Positions 1-11,429 of a stretch of 64,000 nucleotides of DNA are shown here, one piece after another; within the stretch, counting starts at the first letter, position 1; every line of letters begins with the position of its first letter. The position numbers and the translations under genes are program-made. The notes under the pieces are model-generated. The model searched no databases. It saw nothing but the letters and a program-made list of their open reading frames with translations, and was not told the DNA's origin. Origin of the DNA: Paratrimastix pyriformis (Eukaryota > Preaxostyla > Paratrimastigidae); the NCBI GenBank assembly GCA_027972325.1, contig JAPMOS010000063.1, positions 114,501 through 178,500 of the forward strand, in the 5' to 3' direction.

Positions 1-297
1 CCCAAGTTCAATCTCGAACGGAAGCCGATCGTTTTCTCCAAAGCCTCCGCGTGTCTGTCGCTCCGCGCATTCCCTGCGGAATCACCGGCGAGTTGTAGGC
101 AATCCCAACCTGCTTTCGAGCAATTGCTCCGAGTTCTGCACCAAGTTCAGGCAATGAGCATAACTGAAAGGTCTGGGCCACCTTTTGCCCGGAAAAACTC
201 AAATCCGTCTCTTTGCTCTTGTAGCCCCTCCGATATCGAGATGGGGAAGTCTGTATTGAAATAATGCACCTCGTCCCTTTTAACACCGCCACACAGA

Positions 298-579
298 ACG
301 GCCGACCTCATTGTGGAGACGGTCAAGCGCTTCCCCTCCGTCATCAGCCTCCCCCAAATCAACCATTTCCTGGCGTGCTGGGCCCGCTCCGCCCAGGCCG
401 AGCCGTTTCGGCAATTTGTCCCATTCCCCAAGTCACCAGCCCCGGGGTCCCAGCCGCAGCACACTCCGCCACCCCCGCCGCCACCACCCCGGGAGGCCGA
501 CCTGACGTATCTCCTCAGAGGCGCCGATGGCGGGGCCATGGGAGGGGGCCAGGGCGTGGGGATGTTCGCCAAGAGGTGA
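298..579 (+). CDS. Partial gene, possible terminal exon, unknown protein
   Basis: A frame that opens after a possible acceptor (cacacag, ending at 296) reads DLIVETVKRF, then INHFLACWARSAQAEPFRQF, then a proline run and a short tail ending in FAKR and a stop. The first 45 residues look like an amphipathic helical exon. I do not recognise the family. The minus strand over about 150-400 is also open (MRSAVLCGGVKRDEVHYF), so the strand is uncertain. If the plus reading is right, the rest of the gene lies left of the window. Confidence 0.3.
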   Translation, partial: TADLIVETVKRFPSVISLPQINHFLACWARSAQAEPFRQFVPFPKSPAPGSQPQHTPPPPPPPPREADLTYLLRGADGGAMGGGQGVGMFAKR

Positions 580-611
580 CGAAGAACCTTTCACGACAGG
601 CCCCCTCACTT

Positions 612-737
612 GTCCCGTCCCGTCCCGTCCCGTCCCGTCCCGTCCCGTCCCGTCCCGTCCCGTCCCGTCCCGTCCCGTCCCGTCCCGTCCCGTCCCGTCC
701 CGTCCCGTCCCGTCCCGTCCCGTCCCGTCCCGTCCCG
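612..737. repeat. (CCCGT)n minisatellite
   Basis: About 25 near-perfect copies of a 5-base unit. They are open in all frames and create false proline/serine/arginine-rich ORFs on both strands. A run of about 20 C follows near 770-790. Confidence 0.95.
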
Positions 738-1492
738 CCTCTTCCTCGATCATTCCCTCTCTCCTCGCCCCCCCCCCCCCCCCCCCCCCCCTTCCCTTAA
801 TTCGATGCAGTTTTTAAAGTATTAGTTTGTCATGGTTGTTTCGGAAACCCCGCCGGAACACTGCAGAATTTTTTCGCGCCGCTCCCGAGCACATCTCATC
901 CCCCCTCTCCCTCCGAGGGGTCAAACCCGACAGGAAGTGAAGTTTTGTCCGGTCAGGCGATTCGCTCTCCCCGTTGGCGCTGCTGTCTTCGCCCCCCCCC
1001 CCCCCCCCTGGTCCTTCGCGAGTCCCCTCTGCTGCCCGCTGTCCGCCTAAGTGGCCCCCCTATCTTGGGCCCTGTCAGCGGCCCACCCCAGCGTGCGGCA
1101 GAACCCTGTCCGCGATGGATGCCGAGCCAACTAGCGTCCCCTCAGCCCGCCGAGAGTCCCCTCAGCGGCCCACCGGGCGATAAAATCGGCGATCTTCATG
1201 AAAGCGCACAAAAAAAGGAAAACGCGCGGGGGAAATGTACAGCGGGGATGGCGATGATGGAGGATGGCGTTTCTGAGTCTTGGAAGTGACGGGCCTACAG
1301 GGCCAGGTGTCATGCGGAGATGGCGGATGGTGGATGGGGCCCGCGACCCCCTTTGGTGAAGGGCGGCAACTCGCCCACGAAGGTGGTGGGAATGCCGGGG
1401 GGCGGAGGCCCCGAAGACGAAAGAGGGAGGAGGGGGAGGGGGGAGGGAGGGAGGAAGGAAGAGGAGGAGGAGGCGGCGGTCGGGTCTCGGCC
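738..1492. other. Intergenic stretch, no gene seen
   Basis: Low-complexity C- and G-rich DNA with poly-C runs near 770 and 995 and a GGA-rich stretch near 1425-1470. The open frames here are proline/arginine composition artefacts. It separates the left partial gene from the 3' end of the phosphatase gene and probably holds that gene's 3' UTR. Confidence 0.6.
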
Positions 1493-4484
1493 TCAGCTGA
1501 AGTAGTCCGGGATTTGTCGGAGGTCGGGCGGAATCACGCGCTCGTTGGTCGGCGCTGTTGGGCGTGGTGTGGGTGTGTGGAGCAAAGGGACTGATCAATT
1601 GGACAGGAAGGGTCTCAAATGACGCACAGCTTGAACGAACTTGGGGCGGCGTGGCGTATGCGTCATACAGAGAGAAAGAGGTAACGATTGGGTGTGCGTG
1701 GCAGACGTGACTGCGAGGCAGACGTGCATGTGTGCGCGCGCAAAGCAGGTGGGAGTCCGCGCGTCTGTCCGTGCGTGTCAATACAGTGCCCGTGTGTGTG
1801 TGTGTGCTGCGTAGCAAGTGTCTGTGGCAGTGTGGGGGTGACCGAGGGGCGGGGGGGCAGGGCGGGGCGGTGGGCACAGGGCGGGGCAGCGAAGGGCAGT
1901 GGACAGCGAAGGGCGGGACGCGCGGCACGGGGGTCCGGACCGGCGGCGTATGTGTTGAAGAACTTGTTCAGGAACTGGTCCACCTCCAGCACCGAGGCGA
2001 TGTTGTTGCACCGGTAGCAGTAGTTGGGCGCCGACCAGATGGTCGAGAGGGTGTTCCCGAAGAGGCACTAGCCACCATCGCCGGAAAAATAAAAATCAGA
2101 AGACAGGATTTCAGGGCTGAAGAAACAGAAGACGGCACTCATCCACCGTACACCCTTTCATGCGTATTTGCGCTCACGGGCACCAAGGCCGAGTCCCTTC
2201 TTCCCACACCATCGCTGCTGGACCCCTCGCCCCGGCCCACCCAGCCGGACCTGGAACCCGTCGTTGCATAGCTGGTGGGCGCGCATGATGTGGTCGATGC
2301 GGTTCTCGTGGAGGAACTTGCGCACAACGTCCCGGCCGAAGGTGTACCCGGCTCCCCTGCGCAGCACCCAGCCCCAGCCCCAGCCCCCAGCCCCCAGCCC
2401 CCAGCCCCCAGCCCCCAGCCCCCAGCCCCCAGCCCCCAGTCCCCAGCCCCCAGCCCGCAGCCCAAGACGATTCGCCAGCCGGAGCAGCACGGAGCCAAGG
2501 GGTGAGCGAGAGCGAGAGCGAGAGAAAGGGAAAAGGAAAGCCGGTGGACCCGCGGGACTGTGGGCATGGGGGTCGTGCGGGCAGGTGCGTTCGTCAGCGG
2601 GTGGGTGGAGGGCCACACGTTGCGGACCGCTGCGAGTTGGCGTAGCCCTCTTTGCTGTCGTCCGGGTCGGACCAGACCAGGTCCGCGTAGGCGCCCTGTG
2701 CGGTGACAACCAGCCCGGCCCGGACAGCACAGGCGGCCGGCGGTGGGCAGACACAGACGAATCAGACGAATCACCATCAGACACAGATGAATCAGACGAA
2801 TCACCATCAGACACAGACGAATCAGACGAATCACCATCAGACACAGATGAATCAGACACAGACGAATCAGACACAGATGAATCAGACACAGATGAATCAG
2901 ACACAGATGAATCGGACACAGATGAATCAAACACAGACGAATCAGACACAGACGAATCAGACACAGACGAATCAGACACAGACGAATCAGACACAGACGA
3001 ATCAGACACAGACGAATCAGACGCAGACGAATCAGACGCAGACGAATCAGACGAACCACCATCAGACAGAGGGCGCAGCGATGAGTGAAATGCGGCGCGT
3101 CGCTCGGCCGGGCGGGGGATTGGGAGGCGGATGGGCAGGAGGTCGGGGGGGCGGGGTAGGCGTTGGCGCGGGTTCGCACTCGGACCTCGTGGGGCACCTC
3201 CTGGAAGCGGTCCAGCACCCGGATCTGGTCGAGCGAGCTGATGTTGGGCGACAGGCCTGGGCGACAGGCGGGGGGGAGGGCGAGGGGAGGAATGCGGAGA
3301 ATGATGGTGGTGAGGGAGTGCGCCTCTTGATGCGTGTCCGTGACGGTGATGGTGAGTGCGCCTCTTGATGCGTGTTCGGGAGGAGGGTGAGGGAGTGCGA
3401 CTCTTGATGCGTGTCCGTGACGGTGATGTCCACGTGCCCATCGGATCATCGGATGGTCCTGTTGGCTGTTGTGGGGTGGGCGGAGTGGCGGCGGGGGCGG
3501 CGGCTCATCCCCGCATCGCACGCATCTTAACCGCACGATGCCACGCATTCCCGCATTCCGCAGAGCCCGGGGAGGAAGAGGGGGGGGGGGGGGGGGAGTC
3601 CCACACGCCGACAGACCCCCGTGGACGCAGAAGAACCGGCCGTCAATCAGGGCCGAAACGGTCAGGTAGTTGAACATATCCGTGAAGTACTGACCAGGGC
3701 AGGGCAGGGCAGGACAGGCATGATGAGGACGCTAGGAGACGAGCCCGCATCCACCCACCCACACCCTCGCAGCCCCCACCGGCGCCCCACCCCACCCATC
3801 CACTCGTCAGTGGCAGGCCAGTGACGAACCTGCCAGGCATTCGCGTTTCCGTATCGGCGGAAGCACTCGGTGTAGAAGCCATATGTCTGCGGCCGGAGGG
3901 CGCAAGCAAGATGAGCCGACACGATATGACGAGATGATGAAACAAGACGAGCCGCTTCAGCCCGCCATCACCAGGGCAACACAAACCTGTGTAATTGATT
4001 TCGTTTCGTGGTTGCCTAGAGGAAAACAAGCCTGTGAGGGTCCGGTCGGACAGAGCGGGCCAGACCCCGGAGGAGGGTGATGCGATCGGGGTACCGCAGT
4101 TTGAGGAGACAAAGGAGTGTGATGGTTTCCAAAGAAAAGTACCCCCTGTGCAAAGTTGAGAGGAAAAGACGTGTGGGAGCGCACACACAGACCTGTCGAC
4201 GTAATCACCCAAAAACAGGAAATTGGTGTCCGGGGCCGAGCCAGCGACCCTGAACATCTCTTTCAGGTCATAGAACTGGCCATGTATGTCTCCCACGATG
4301 GTCACCTGGGCGGGAACATGAAGAGAGCAGTCGCCGGGAGAAGACGGACCGGGGCGCGCACGGCCTTCACATTGGACTCCAAAATTAACAACGAAATCAC
4401 CTTTTCGCATAAATCTTTAATCTCTTCTTCATCCAGAACCTCTCCCCGCAGAGCCTTCTCGATCTGGGCGTCGACGCTCATCAA
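1493..4484 (-). CDS. PPP6C: PP6-like serine/threonine phosphatase catalytic subunit
   Basis: Eleven exons could be phased: 4484-4350, 4305-4193, 4145-4066, 4015-3987, 3886-3830, 3689-3617, 3256-3186, 2695-2628, 2356-2251, 2067-1929 and 1554-1493. They total 933 bases, or 310 residues plus a stop, against 305-309 for PP6, PP4 and PP2A. The metal-binding signature motifs appear in order: GDIHGQ, GDYVDRG, GNHE and [30 protein letters not shown] and ERVIPPD near the end favour PP6. The C-terminus is IPDYFS, where PP6 has TPYFL and PP2A DYFL. A cytosolic and nuclear phosphatase that works with SAPS-type regulatory subunits is expected. The first ATG is at 4484, and a second follows at once. Introns range from 44 to 490 bp, and nine of ten donors read GTYYG. 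Confidence 0.9.
2373..2456. repeat. (CAGCCCC)n tract in a phosphatase intron
   Basis: A run of 7-base units lies in the intron between exons 8 and 9 of the PP6-like gene, just upstream of the exon 9 acceptor in the sense of that gene. On the coding strand it is G-rich. Confidence 0.85.
2744..3062. repeat. 15-bp minisatellite in a phosphatase intron
   Basis: About 20 tandem copies of a 15-base unit (acacagacgaatcag and close variants) fill most of the 490-bp intron between exons 7 and 8. The unit length is a multiple of three and it has no stop in several frames. The plus strand reads as TDESD repeats and the minus strand as serine-rich repeats. Neither is a plausible protein here, because true exons flank it. 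Confidence 0.9.
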
Positions 4485-4564
4485 AAAAACGAGAGCGACG
4501 ACTTTGGCAGAAGCCCCGGGGGACTAGGCCCTCTTCCTGACATCGGCTCGAGCGTTTTTTTCAG
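4485..4564. promoter_or_regulatory. Divergent promoter, PP6-like / THOC5-like
   Basis: About 80 bp separate the phosphatase start codon (minus strand) from the first clear coding sequence of the THOC5-like gene (plus strand). It must hold the promoter of at least one gene. No TATA box is evident. Confidence 0.45.
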
Positions 4565-7500
4565 TTCAACACTGAGCTCCCACACTTTTGAGGAACTCCG
4601 TCAGCTCTGCATCGAGAATGCCACTGGTTCCCAGCAACAGGATGAGGAACGCCGGCAGGCCGTGGCAAGGGCGGGCGACAGGCTAATCATGTCCCTCTTT
4701 CGGGAACACCAGACCGTTCTGAGCCAAGTCGAAGACAAAAAGGAAGCCTTTGCAAAGTGCAAAACCGAACGAGATGAGGTTACACTGCGAAGTCACAATG
4801 TGGAGTATGAGGAGGGGGTGCACCTCTCGGAGATCGAGCGATGCCGGGCGTTCCGGTTTGTCGAGACATTCCTCGCACATTCTCGCTCATCACCACGCTC
4901 CTTGCAGATCGCAACTTGACCAACTCGACCTCCCGCCACTGCCCCCTGCCCTCGCCTACCTCCCCGACGTCGACGCCACCATCTTCCGGCTCACACAAGA
5001 AATCCACCGCCGAAAAGGGTCTGCCCCCTCCCATGCCCCTGCGCTTCTCACCCCTCGCAGACTCGAGCGCCAGGTGAAGGAGACCGAGGCCCACGAGGCC
5101 ACCATCCTGAAGGAGCTCGACAGTGCCACGGCCGAGTTGGCTCGGCTCGAGGCCCACGCCGAGGCCGTCTGGAAGCAGATCCTCACGGGCAAGTCCTTGC
5201 TGAAGGAATCCGAGGTGTTCGGGGAGGCCGGAGCCCCGGCCGAACGGCCCCGGGACACGGCCGCCGAGGCGCTGGAGATGCGCCTCCCCGAAGGGCTCAG
5301 GACCGTGTATAGCAAGGCCCGCGTCCACGCGCAGCTCTTTGGTCGGTCCGGGATGGTGCGGAGGGGAAGGAGGAGGAAGGGGGGGGGGGGGGGGGGGGGG
5401 GGGGGGGAAGGATGAGGAGGAGGGAGGAGGGGGGGGGGGGGGGGGTCGTGCTGCCTCAGTTGGCAGAGTGGCATGGACGAGGTCCAAGTTGCTGCCTGTC
5501 AACGACCCTGCTCCTTCACAAGGACTCATGCAAGCGTCCTTCCCCTCCTCTCTTCCTCCTCCCACCCCCACCCCCTTTTGTTCGTCCTCTTTCCATCCCT
5601 CCGTCCTCATCTCGTCCCAGGCGAATTGCAGGTCACCCTCCTCGACAAGGGTCCGCGCCGTCCCTCCGAGAACTGCACTCGGCTGCTCAGCGGCAACCTC
5701 GCTTTCTTCGCGTCATCCCCTCTCCCCGACTTCCTGCCCTCTTCCGCCCTCGCTCCACCCCGTCCGCATCCTCATCCCCGCTCCGGGACCCGGCGAAATG
5801 TGTGGCCTGTGCGCAGGTCCCGAGGGGGACACATCGTTGCCGTGCGTCTGCCTCGCCCTGCCCGAGCACCGTCTGTGTAGATCCCCCCCCCCCCACACAC
5901 ACGCATGCGCCGCCTTCCACCCCGTCCCCGCCTCGTCCCTGCTGGCCTTCTCCTGCGGCGATCCAACCTCCGCCTCCCGCCTCCCGCCTCCCGCCTCCCG
6001 CCTCCCGCCTCCCGCCTCCCGCCTCCCGCCTCCCGCCTCCCGCCTCCCGCCTCCCGCCTCCCGCCTCCCGCCTCCCGCCTCCCGCCTCCCGCCTCCCGCC
6101 TCCGCCTCCCTCCCGCCGCCATGTACGCACCCGCACTCACGCGCTCGCCCACGTCCTCTCGTCCTCCGCGCAGATGTTGGGCTGGTCTTCTCCATGTGGG
6201 AATGGCGCATCCACGCAACCCCGTGGTCTGTATCACCCCCCCCCCCCCACACACACACCGACACGCTCATCCACGCGCCCGACGCCAACCACCGCGCTGC
6301 GCAGAGCCTCCTCCCGACCTCCTCCGATCCGGCCGCAGTCGCCGCAGCCGCAGCAGCCGCAGCCTCGCCGATGATCACCGAGTCCTCCCGGTTCCCCAGC
6401 CCCGTCCCCAGCCCCGCCCCCCAACCGGCCCTGTCCCCCTCGGCCGCGGCCACTCCCGCGGTCGCCATCCCCCATGCCGTCGCCGCCACCGCCAGCCCTC
6501 TGCACCCCACTGCCGCCGCCGCCGCCGCCGCCACAACCACCACCACCACCGCGTCACCGCATCCCCTCCTCGCGGCCCGCATCACCCGGGCACTGGCAAC
6601 CCTCTTTCAGCCGACCGCGCCACTCCAGGTGGCTCCCACCCACTGGGGATCGGTTGCCTATCCGTGGGCCCAGTATCTCGGGGGGCTGGTGGGGGCATGG
6701 CCCTATGTCCCCACGGAGGATGGGGCCCTGGGGGGACCATCCGCAGATGCAGGTCTGCCGATGTCCCCATTTCGCCATCACGACGACTGGACACATGGCA
6801 CAAAAACGCCCAAACGGGGGTCCCCATTGACGTCGACATTTTGTCATCCTCCCCGCCCCGTTCCGCCCAGTTTTGGTTGCGATCCGCTCGGCCCTGGCAT
6901 CCTGCGCCCAGACGCACGCCGTCCTGGTGGGCATTGAGCGCGGCCTGCAGACGGTGCGCGAGGGGGCGGCCGAGTGGCACGAGGCGGGCTGCGCCTGGCC
7001 CCTGCTGGCCGGCTGCCCCAAGGGGCTCCCGCCCGGGTGCCCCAACCTCGGCGTGGGCTTGGCTGAGGTCCGGTCGGCATTCCCGGTTTTCGTCTTCGCC
7101 CATTTTTTTTTTTTCCCCGACACGAGTGGGACCTCATGTTTGGTCAAACACACTCAGCAGAAAAGGAGGATGTAATTGGATGGGGAAAACAGAACAGGAA
7201 CGGAATCAGATTTTTTTTTTTTGACACGGGCCGGATCTCATGTCATTCGCCTGCTTTTTCTCCGCCTTGCTTGGGTGCCTCTCGTGCGGCTGGGAATAGT
7301 TTGTCCCCGTCCCGACGGACCCCCTGAGCTGGCAGTGCACCTTCACCAACCGGGGTCTGTGGCATCATTTTTTTCCGTTCTGCGGAACATGCTCCTGGTA
7401 TACGTAGACAACCCATCCAGCCGGTTCGGGTGTCTCGTCACTGTTCCCTTGAATTACCCCGGGCGTCCTGCCCAGCTCGCCGATGCCCAGCACCAACAAA

Positions 7501-7704
7501 TGAACGCCATGGTGCCCGAGAATCCACGAGCAGCACAGCTTTTGCGGGAGGCCAGTCAGCCCCCGGCCGCCTCGGGTGATTATAATTTGTTGATTAAGCA
7601 ACTGGGTCGGGTTCGGGTCTGTGATCTCCTCGCATCAAGATTCTAATCAACACTCTTGCTTTTTCCAGAGGACGTTGGCCGGTGATCTGTCATTATTTGA
7701 TTGA
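4565..7704 (+). CDS. THOC5: THOC5-like subunit of the THO/TREX mRNA export complex
   Basis: Exons 4565-4855, 4908-5018 and 5061-5341 join in phase into a long helical region with EYEEGVHLSEIERCRAF, then a PDVDATIFRLTQEI segment and LLKESEVFGE. This matches the order of the THOC5 coiled coil. Later exons carry MDEVQV (5473), GELQVTLLDKG (5622), IRSALASC (about 6876) and HQQMNAMVPENPRA (about 7497). The last ends AGDLSLFD and a stop at 7704. The pattern fits the C-terminal RWD-type half of THOC5. THO links transcription to mRNA export, which suits an intron-rich genome. The 5' end is unresolved: the frame runs upstream of the in-frame ATG at 4689 to a possible acceptor at 4564, but no plus-strand ATG lies between there and the phosphatase start. 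Exons between 5640 and 6900 are only roughly placed. Confidence 0.65.
5378..5446. repeat. Poly-G runs in a THOC5 intron
   Basis: Two long G runs (about 28 and 17 bases) separated by a GGA-rich spacer lie in the intron after exon 3. They are on the sense strand, unlike most homopolymers in this window, which are C runs in the sense of the host gene. Confidence 0.9.
5969..6106. repeat. (CCTCCCG)n minisatellite in a THOC5 intron
   Basis: About 19 copies of a 7-base unit. They are open in every frame and generate spurious RLPPPAS-like and GGGRREA-like ORFs on both strands. Confidence 0.95.
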
Positions 7705-7969
7705 AGAAAAACTCGGTTGCCTTTTGAACCCACTGTACCTTCCTTGGGACTCCCCGAAGGGGGAAATGGTCCTCCCTTCAACCATACGATCGGGGGCGGA
7801 CGATGTTGGAAGGGGGAAAAACGTGTTGGCCCGGGGACAATGGGGCAATTGCCGGAGAAGAACGATGAAAGGGGTGAGGAAGAAAGAAAGAATTGGAAGA
7901 AGTGGATGACAGGAAAAACAGGGTTTCCCTCCCATCGGGTCATTGGCCTAACTGGCTCTCTGAAAAAAA

Positions 7970-9483
7970 ATGTTTCAGCGTCCTCCGCATGTTGTTCAGA
8001 GACAAAAAGAGAGGTTGAAGAAACGAGAGGTCTGTCTCATTTGGGTTTAATTTTTTTTCTTATTTGCTGGTTTTCAGTCGGGGTGGGATTCGTCCACAGC
8101 GAATGGTCTGCCACTGCCTGATTTCTCTGTTCTGACCCTTATATATCTCGACCCCAGTTTCCCTGCCCGAATACAACTCGCTCTTCGATCATAACCTCCG
8201 CCAACACTTTGAGTCGAAAAACGTTCAACAATTTCTTTTTAAGAATGCTCTGGTTTGTCATCTCCTCGCCACTTTGTCAACACACTGGGAATTTTCTGTT
8301 TAGATTGACCATGAGGGACGGGTTGTGGATCTGGAAAAGAACAAGGCTAAGCTCCTGATCATCGAACAAGAATTCCGCGCTGCCGAGCGGGAGGAGTACG
8401 CCAGGCTACGCGAGGAGCAAGACCTTCAACGACGCGTTGAGCTCCAAAGGCGGCGCGCCGAGGAGGTTTCCAAACGCAACCAAACCGTTGACAAAATCCG
8501 GGTCTGTCATGTTGCCACTCCTTCCGTTGTTGGTGCTCATATTTGCCCACTCCCCCACCACATCAGGAAATGGAGCGATATCGGAGCCGTATTTTCAAAT
8601 CCACAGTGGAGTCTTTCACCCCACCACCGGGTTCGCTCCGCACTCCGACCCCCAAGATGGACGGTCCTGCGCCCGACGGCCGGGGTGCTGCAAAGCCGGG
8701 CGTCCGCGGGCCGATGGGGCGCGGTGTGGGCCGAGCAGCCAACCCGATGCGTGGCAGCAGCGTCCCGCCGGTCTGGATGCCGCCTTGATCGGATCAGGGC
8801 CTGGTCTCCCCAACTTCACCACTTAACCCCCCCTCCTCCTCCTCCTCCTCCTCCTCCCTCCCCCCCCACCCCCCCCCTCCCCGCGCACACACAGGGAAGG
8901 CGGGGGTCGGTGGGTATGCAAGGCCATGTTGACAACATCATGGAGGCCGCGAGCAATCTCACCCAAGATCAGGTCCGCTCTTCCGCCCGCATCCGGCCGC
9001 CACAAACACGCTCCTGCACGGGACGGTGGCGTGGTCTCAAAGGCGATCATTGGCATGACTCTTCGCTCCTCTCGTGTGGGTTGCCGCCGGTGTGTTTTTT
9101 CGCGGTGTTTCCAGATCAACTCCATCCTGACCAGGGTGAATGCCCGCCAGGACCTGCAGCAGTCACAGGCCGCCGCCTCGACCGGGCCCCTGGCCGCCAC
9201 CTCCACCTCCACCTCCACCTCCACCCCCTTTGACTCTGCAGCGCCTGCACCCGCGGGCGACTCCGGGAGTTCCCCTCAGCCCCAGCCCGAACCACAGCCC
9301 GAACCACAGCCCGAACCCCAGCCCGAAACCCTGGGAGCTCCTGTGATCGGTCTGTCTTAAGAAGTTGTGGCGGTGGCGGTGCGGTGTGAGCGGTGTCAAA
9401 TCGTTCGCTCATTCTCATCGCCTTCTTGTCTTCTTTGGCTTGTCATCATCGCAGCAGAGCCAGCCCCAGACGCGCCCCAGTAA
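7970..9483 (+). CDS. ERICH3-like ciliary protein
   Basis: Exons 7970-8029, 8078-8105, 8158-8252, 8304-8501 and 8567 onward join in phase. The protein starts MFQRPPHVVQRQ, then LPEYNSLFDHNLRQHF and IDHEGRVVDLEKNKAKLL, then a charged helix and MERYRSRIFK. This is the order of the ERICH3 N-terminal domain (YNSLxDxHLxxYF, then GLITxxGxIxxxxEY, then DMERY). In vertebrates ERICH3 is linked to cilia. A later exon (MQGHVDNIMEAASNLTQDQ, about 8914-8971) and one from 9115 (INSILTRVNARQ) continue in phase if a donor near 8765 is used; otherwise the protein stops at 8788. The tail has PQPE repeats, and the last stop is at 9360 or 9483. ERICH3 itself is much longer, so this is a short relative. Confidence 0.55.
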
Positions 9484-9686
9484 CGCCAACTTTTGTACAG
9501 GGCACCAAAACATGAACAGCCATTTCTTTTGGCAGCCTGTTTTCGTTTTCCTCATCTTCAAGCTCGTGGGAGTGCCGTTGTTGCTCGTGGAGACGCGATA
9601 GTTGAATGCATTTTAGGGCTCCAGCAGAGATTTGACTGCTGACACCGATCCGTCGGTAGAGCCAGGTGACGTCTACTATCTCTCAG

Positions 9687-10951
9687 ATGAATCCAGCTTT
9701 TGTTTCTGAACTGGTTGCTCGGCTCGACACGCCCTGCTATTTAGTTTCTCCGATCACAGTTCGAGGATCGATTCCTACCCCCAAACATGCTCGTATGCTC
9801 GTCGGCCCCGATGGGCTGATCGCAGGCACGGTGGGGGGCGGAGCAATGGAAGGTTTTCTGATTAAGACATGCAAAGAGCTGTGCCAACATCGTCTGTGCC
9901 TTTTTTGGTGCCGAATGCCCATTTGAACTCCCTCACCTCGAACAGTCACTCCCTCGGCCGAGCCCTTTGTCCAAGAGTTTGTGCTCACTCCCAGCAATGC
10001 CTCGGGATGTGGGATGGTGTGTGGTGGCGTTGGGACATTCTTGGTGGAACCCCTCTTTCAAATGACTCCCGCCACGCGATCACTTTTCGAGGCCATCGCC
10101 GAATGCAGTCGGTCACATAACAACGGGCTCGAAGCCACGACCGTCCGGGCCCTTCCGCCGTCCCCCGGTCAAGACGCAGCGCCCACCCACACCCCGGACG
10201 GGTACGGCCCGGCGTCCATTCCGGTCACCGTTTTCCGGCTGGTCCTCGCCCGGCGGGCGGGGGATCTCCTCCACGAGGCTGCCACCCCGGCCTGTGCCGC
10301 ACCCCAGGAGATTTCCGCCATCGGGACCCTGGGCGACGACTCCTTCGACGAGCAGGTGCTGGAGCTATTCAAGCAGCTGCCCCCAGGATGCAACGTGGAC
10401 GAGCTGCGCAATTTGAAGCCCATGGCTCTTCCCCCGGGCACGCCCACCCTCCCCGTCCCTGTCCTCACCCCGAGTCCGTCCCCGTCCCCGTCCCCGGCCG
10501 CGGAGGACCTGTGCGGTCATACGACACCGTCGCCCGCCCCGCCGGCCGCACCGACGGACACCCTGCCCTCGCCGCCCGCTGCCGGTCTGTGCAACCCCCA
10601 GCGTTCCCATCCCCTCCTGACATGGCTTTTCACACCCTCCTTCTTTTTTCCCTCCTCGGTCTTGGGCTCCACCCCGGTTCTCCTGCCTTGTTCCTCTCGC
10701 GGTAGCGCCTGACCTCTCCCCCCCAGGTGTCCTGCCGCACCACCTGACGACACACGACGGCTCGACGGTGGTCCATTTGAACTCACTCGCCCCACCCCCA
10801 CGCGTCTTCGTCTTTGGGGCCGGTCACTGCGGCCTGGCGCGTCTGTATCCCCACCACCCCCCACCCCCCTCGTCCTCCTCCTCCCTCCTCCTCCTCATCA
10901 TCATCCATCATCACCACCACCACTCCCGCCATCATCAATCATCAATCATCC

Positions 10952-11049
<98 letters not shown>

Positions 11050-11367
11050 ATCATCATCACACCTGCCTACGCACGCACGCAAAAACCCTCGGCCGGCATT
11101 GCAGTTGCCCAGGCGGCCTTCCTTGCGGGCTTCGGGGTGCACGTCTTCGACGATCGGGCCGAGTTCGCCAACCCGGGCCGCTTCCCCACCGCCGACCGGG
11201 TGCAGGTCTGGAGCGAGTGTCCCAGGTGGGTCCGAATGGGTGCGCGGCCAGGTGATGGCAGGACTGGCTCTCCATCACACCACTCCTCGTCTCCGCCGCC
11301 CCTTCGCTCATCATCATGCATCATCATCATGCATCATCATCATCCAATCATCATCCAATCATCATCC

Positions 11368-11429
<62 letters not shown>

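Noticed and set aside
433-817. Long Pro/Ser/Arg ORFs on both strands around 600-800
   Set aside because: They are produced by the (CCCGT)n array and poly-C run. Every frame is open, and codon content is that of the repeat.
1131-1928. 265-residue minus-strand ORF
   Set aside because: It spans the last phosphatase intron. The true exon 11 (1554-1493) and exon 10 are in frames that join by splicing, and the ORF has only composition-driven residues.
2139-3677. 512-residue minus-strand ORF with SVSDS repeats
   Set aside because: It runs through exons and introns of the phosphatase gene without respect to their frames. The repeat part is intronic.
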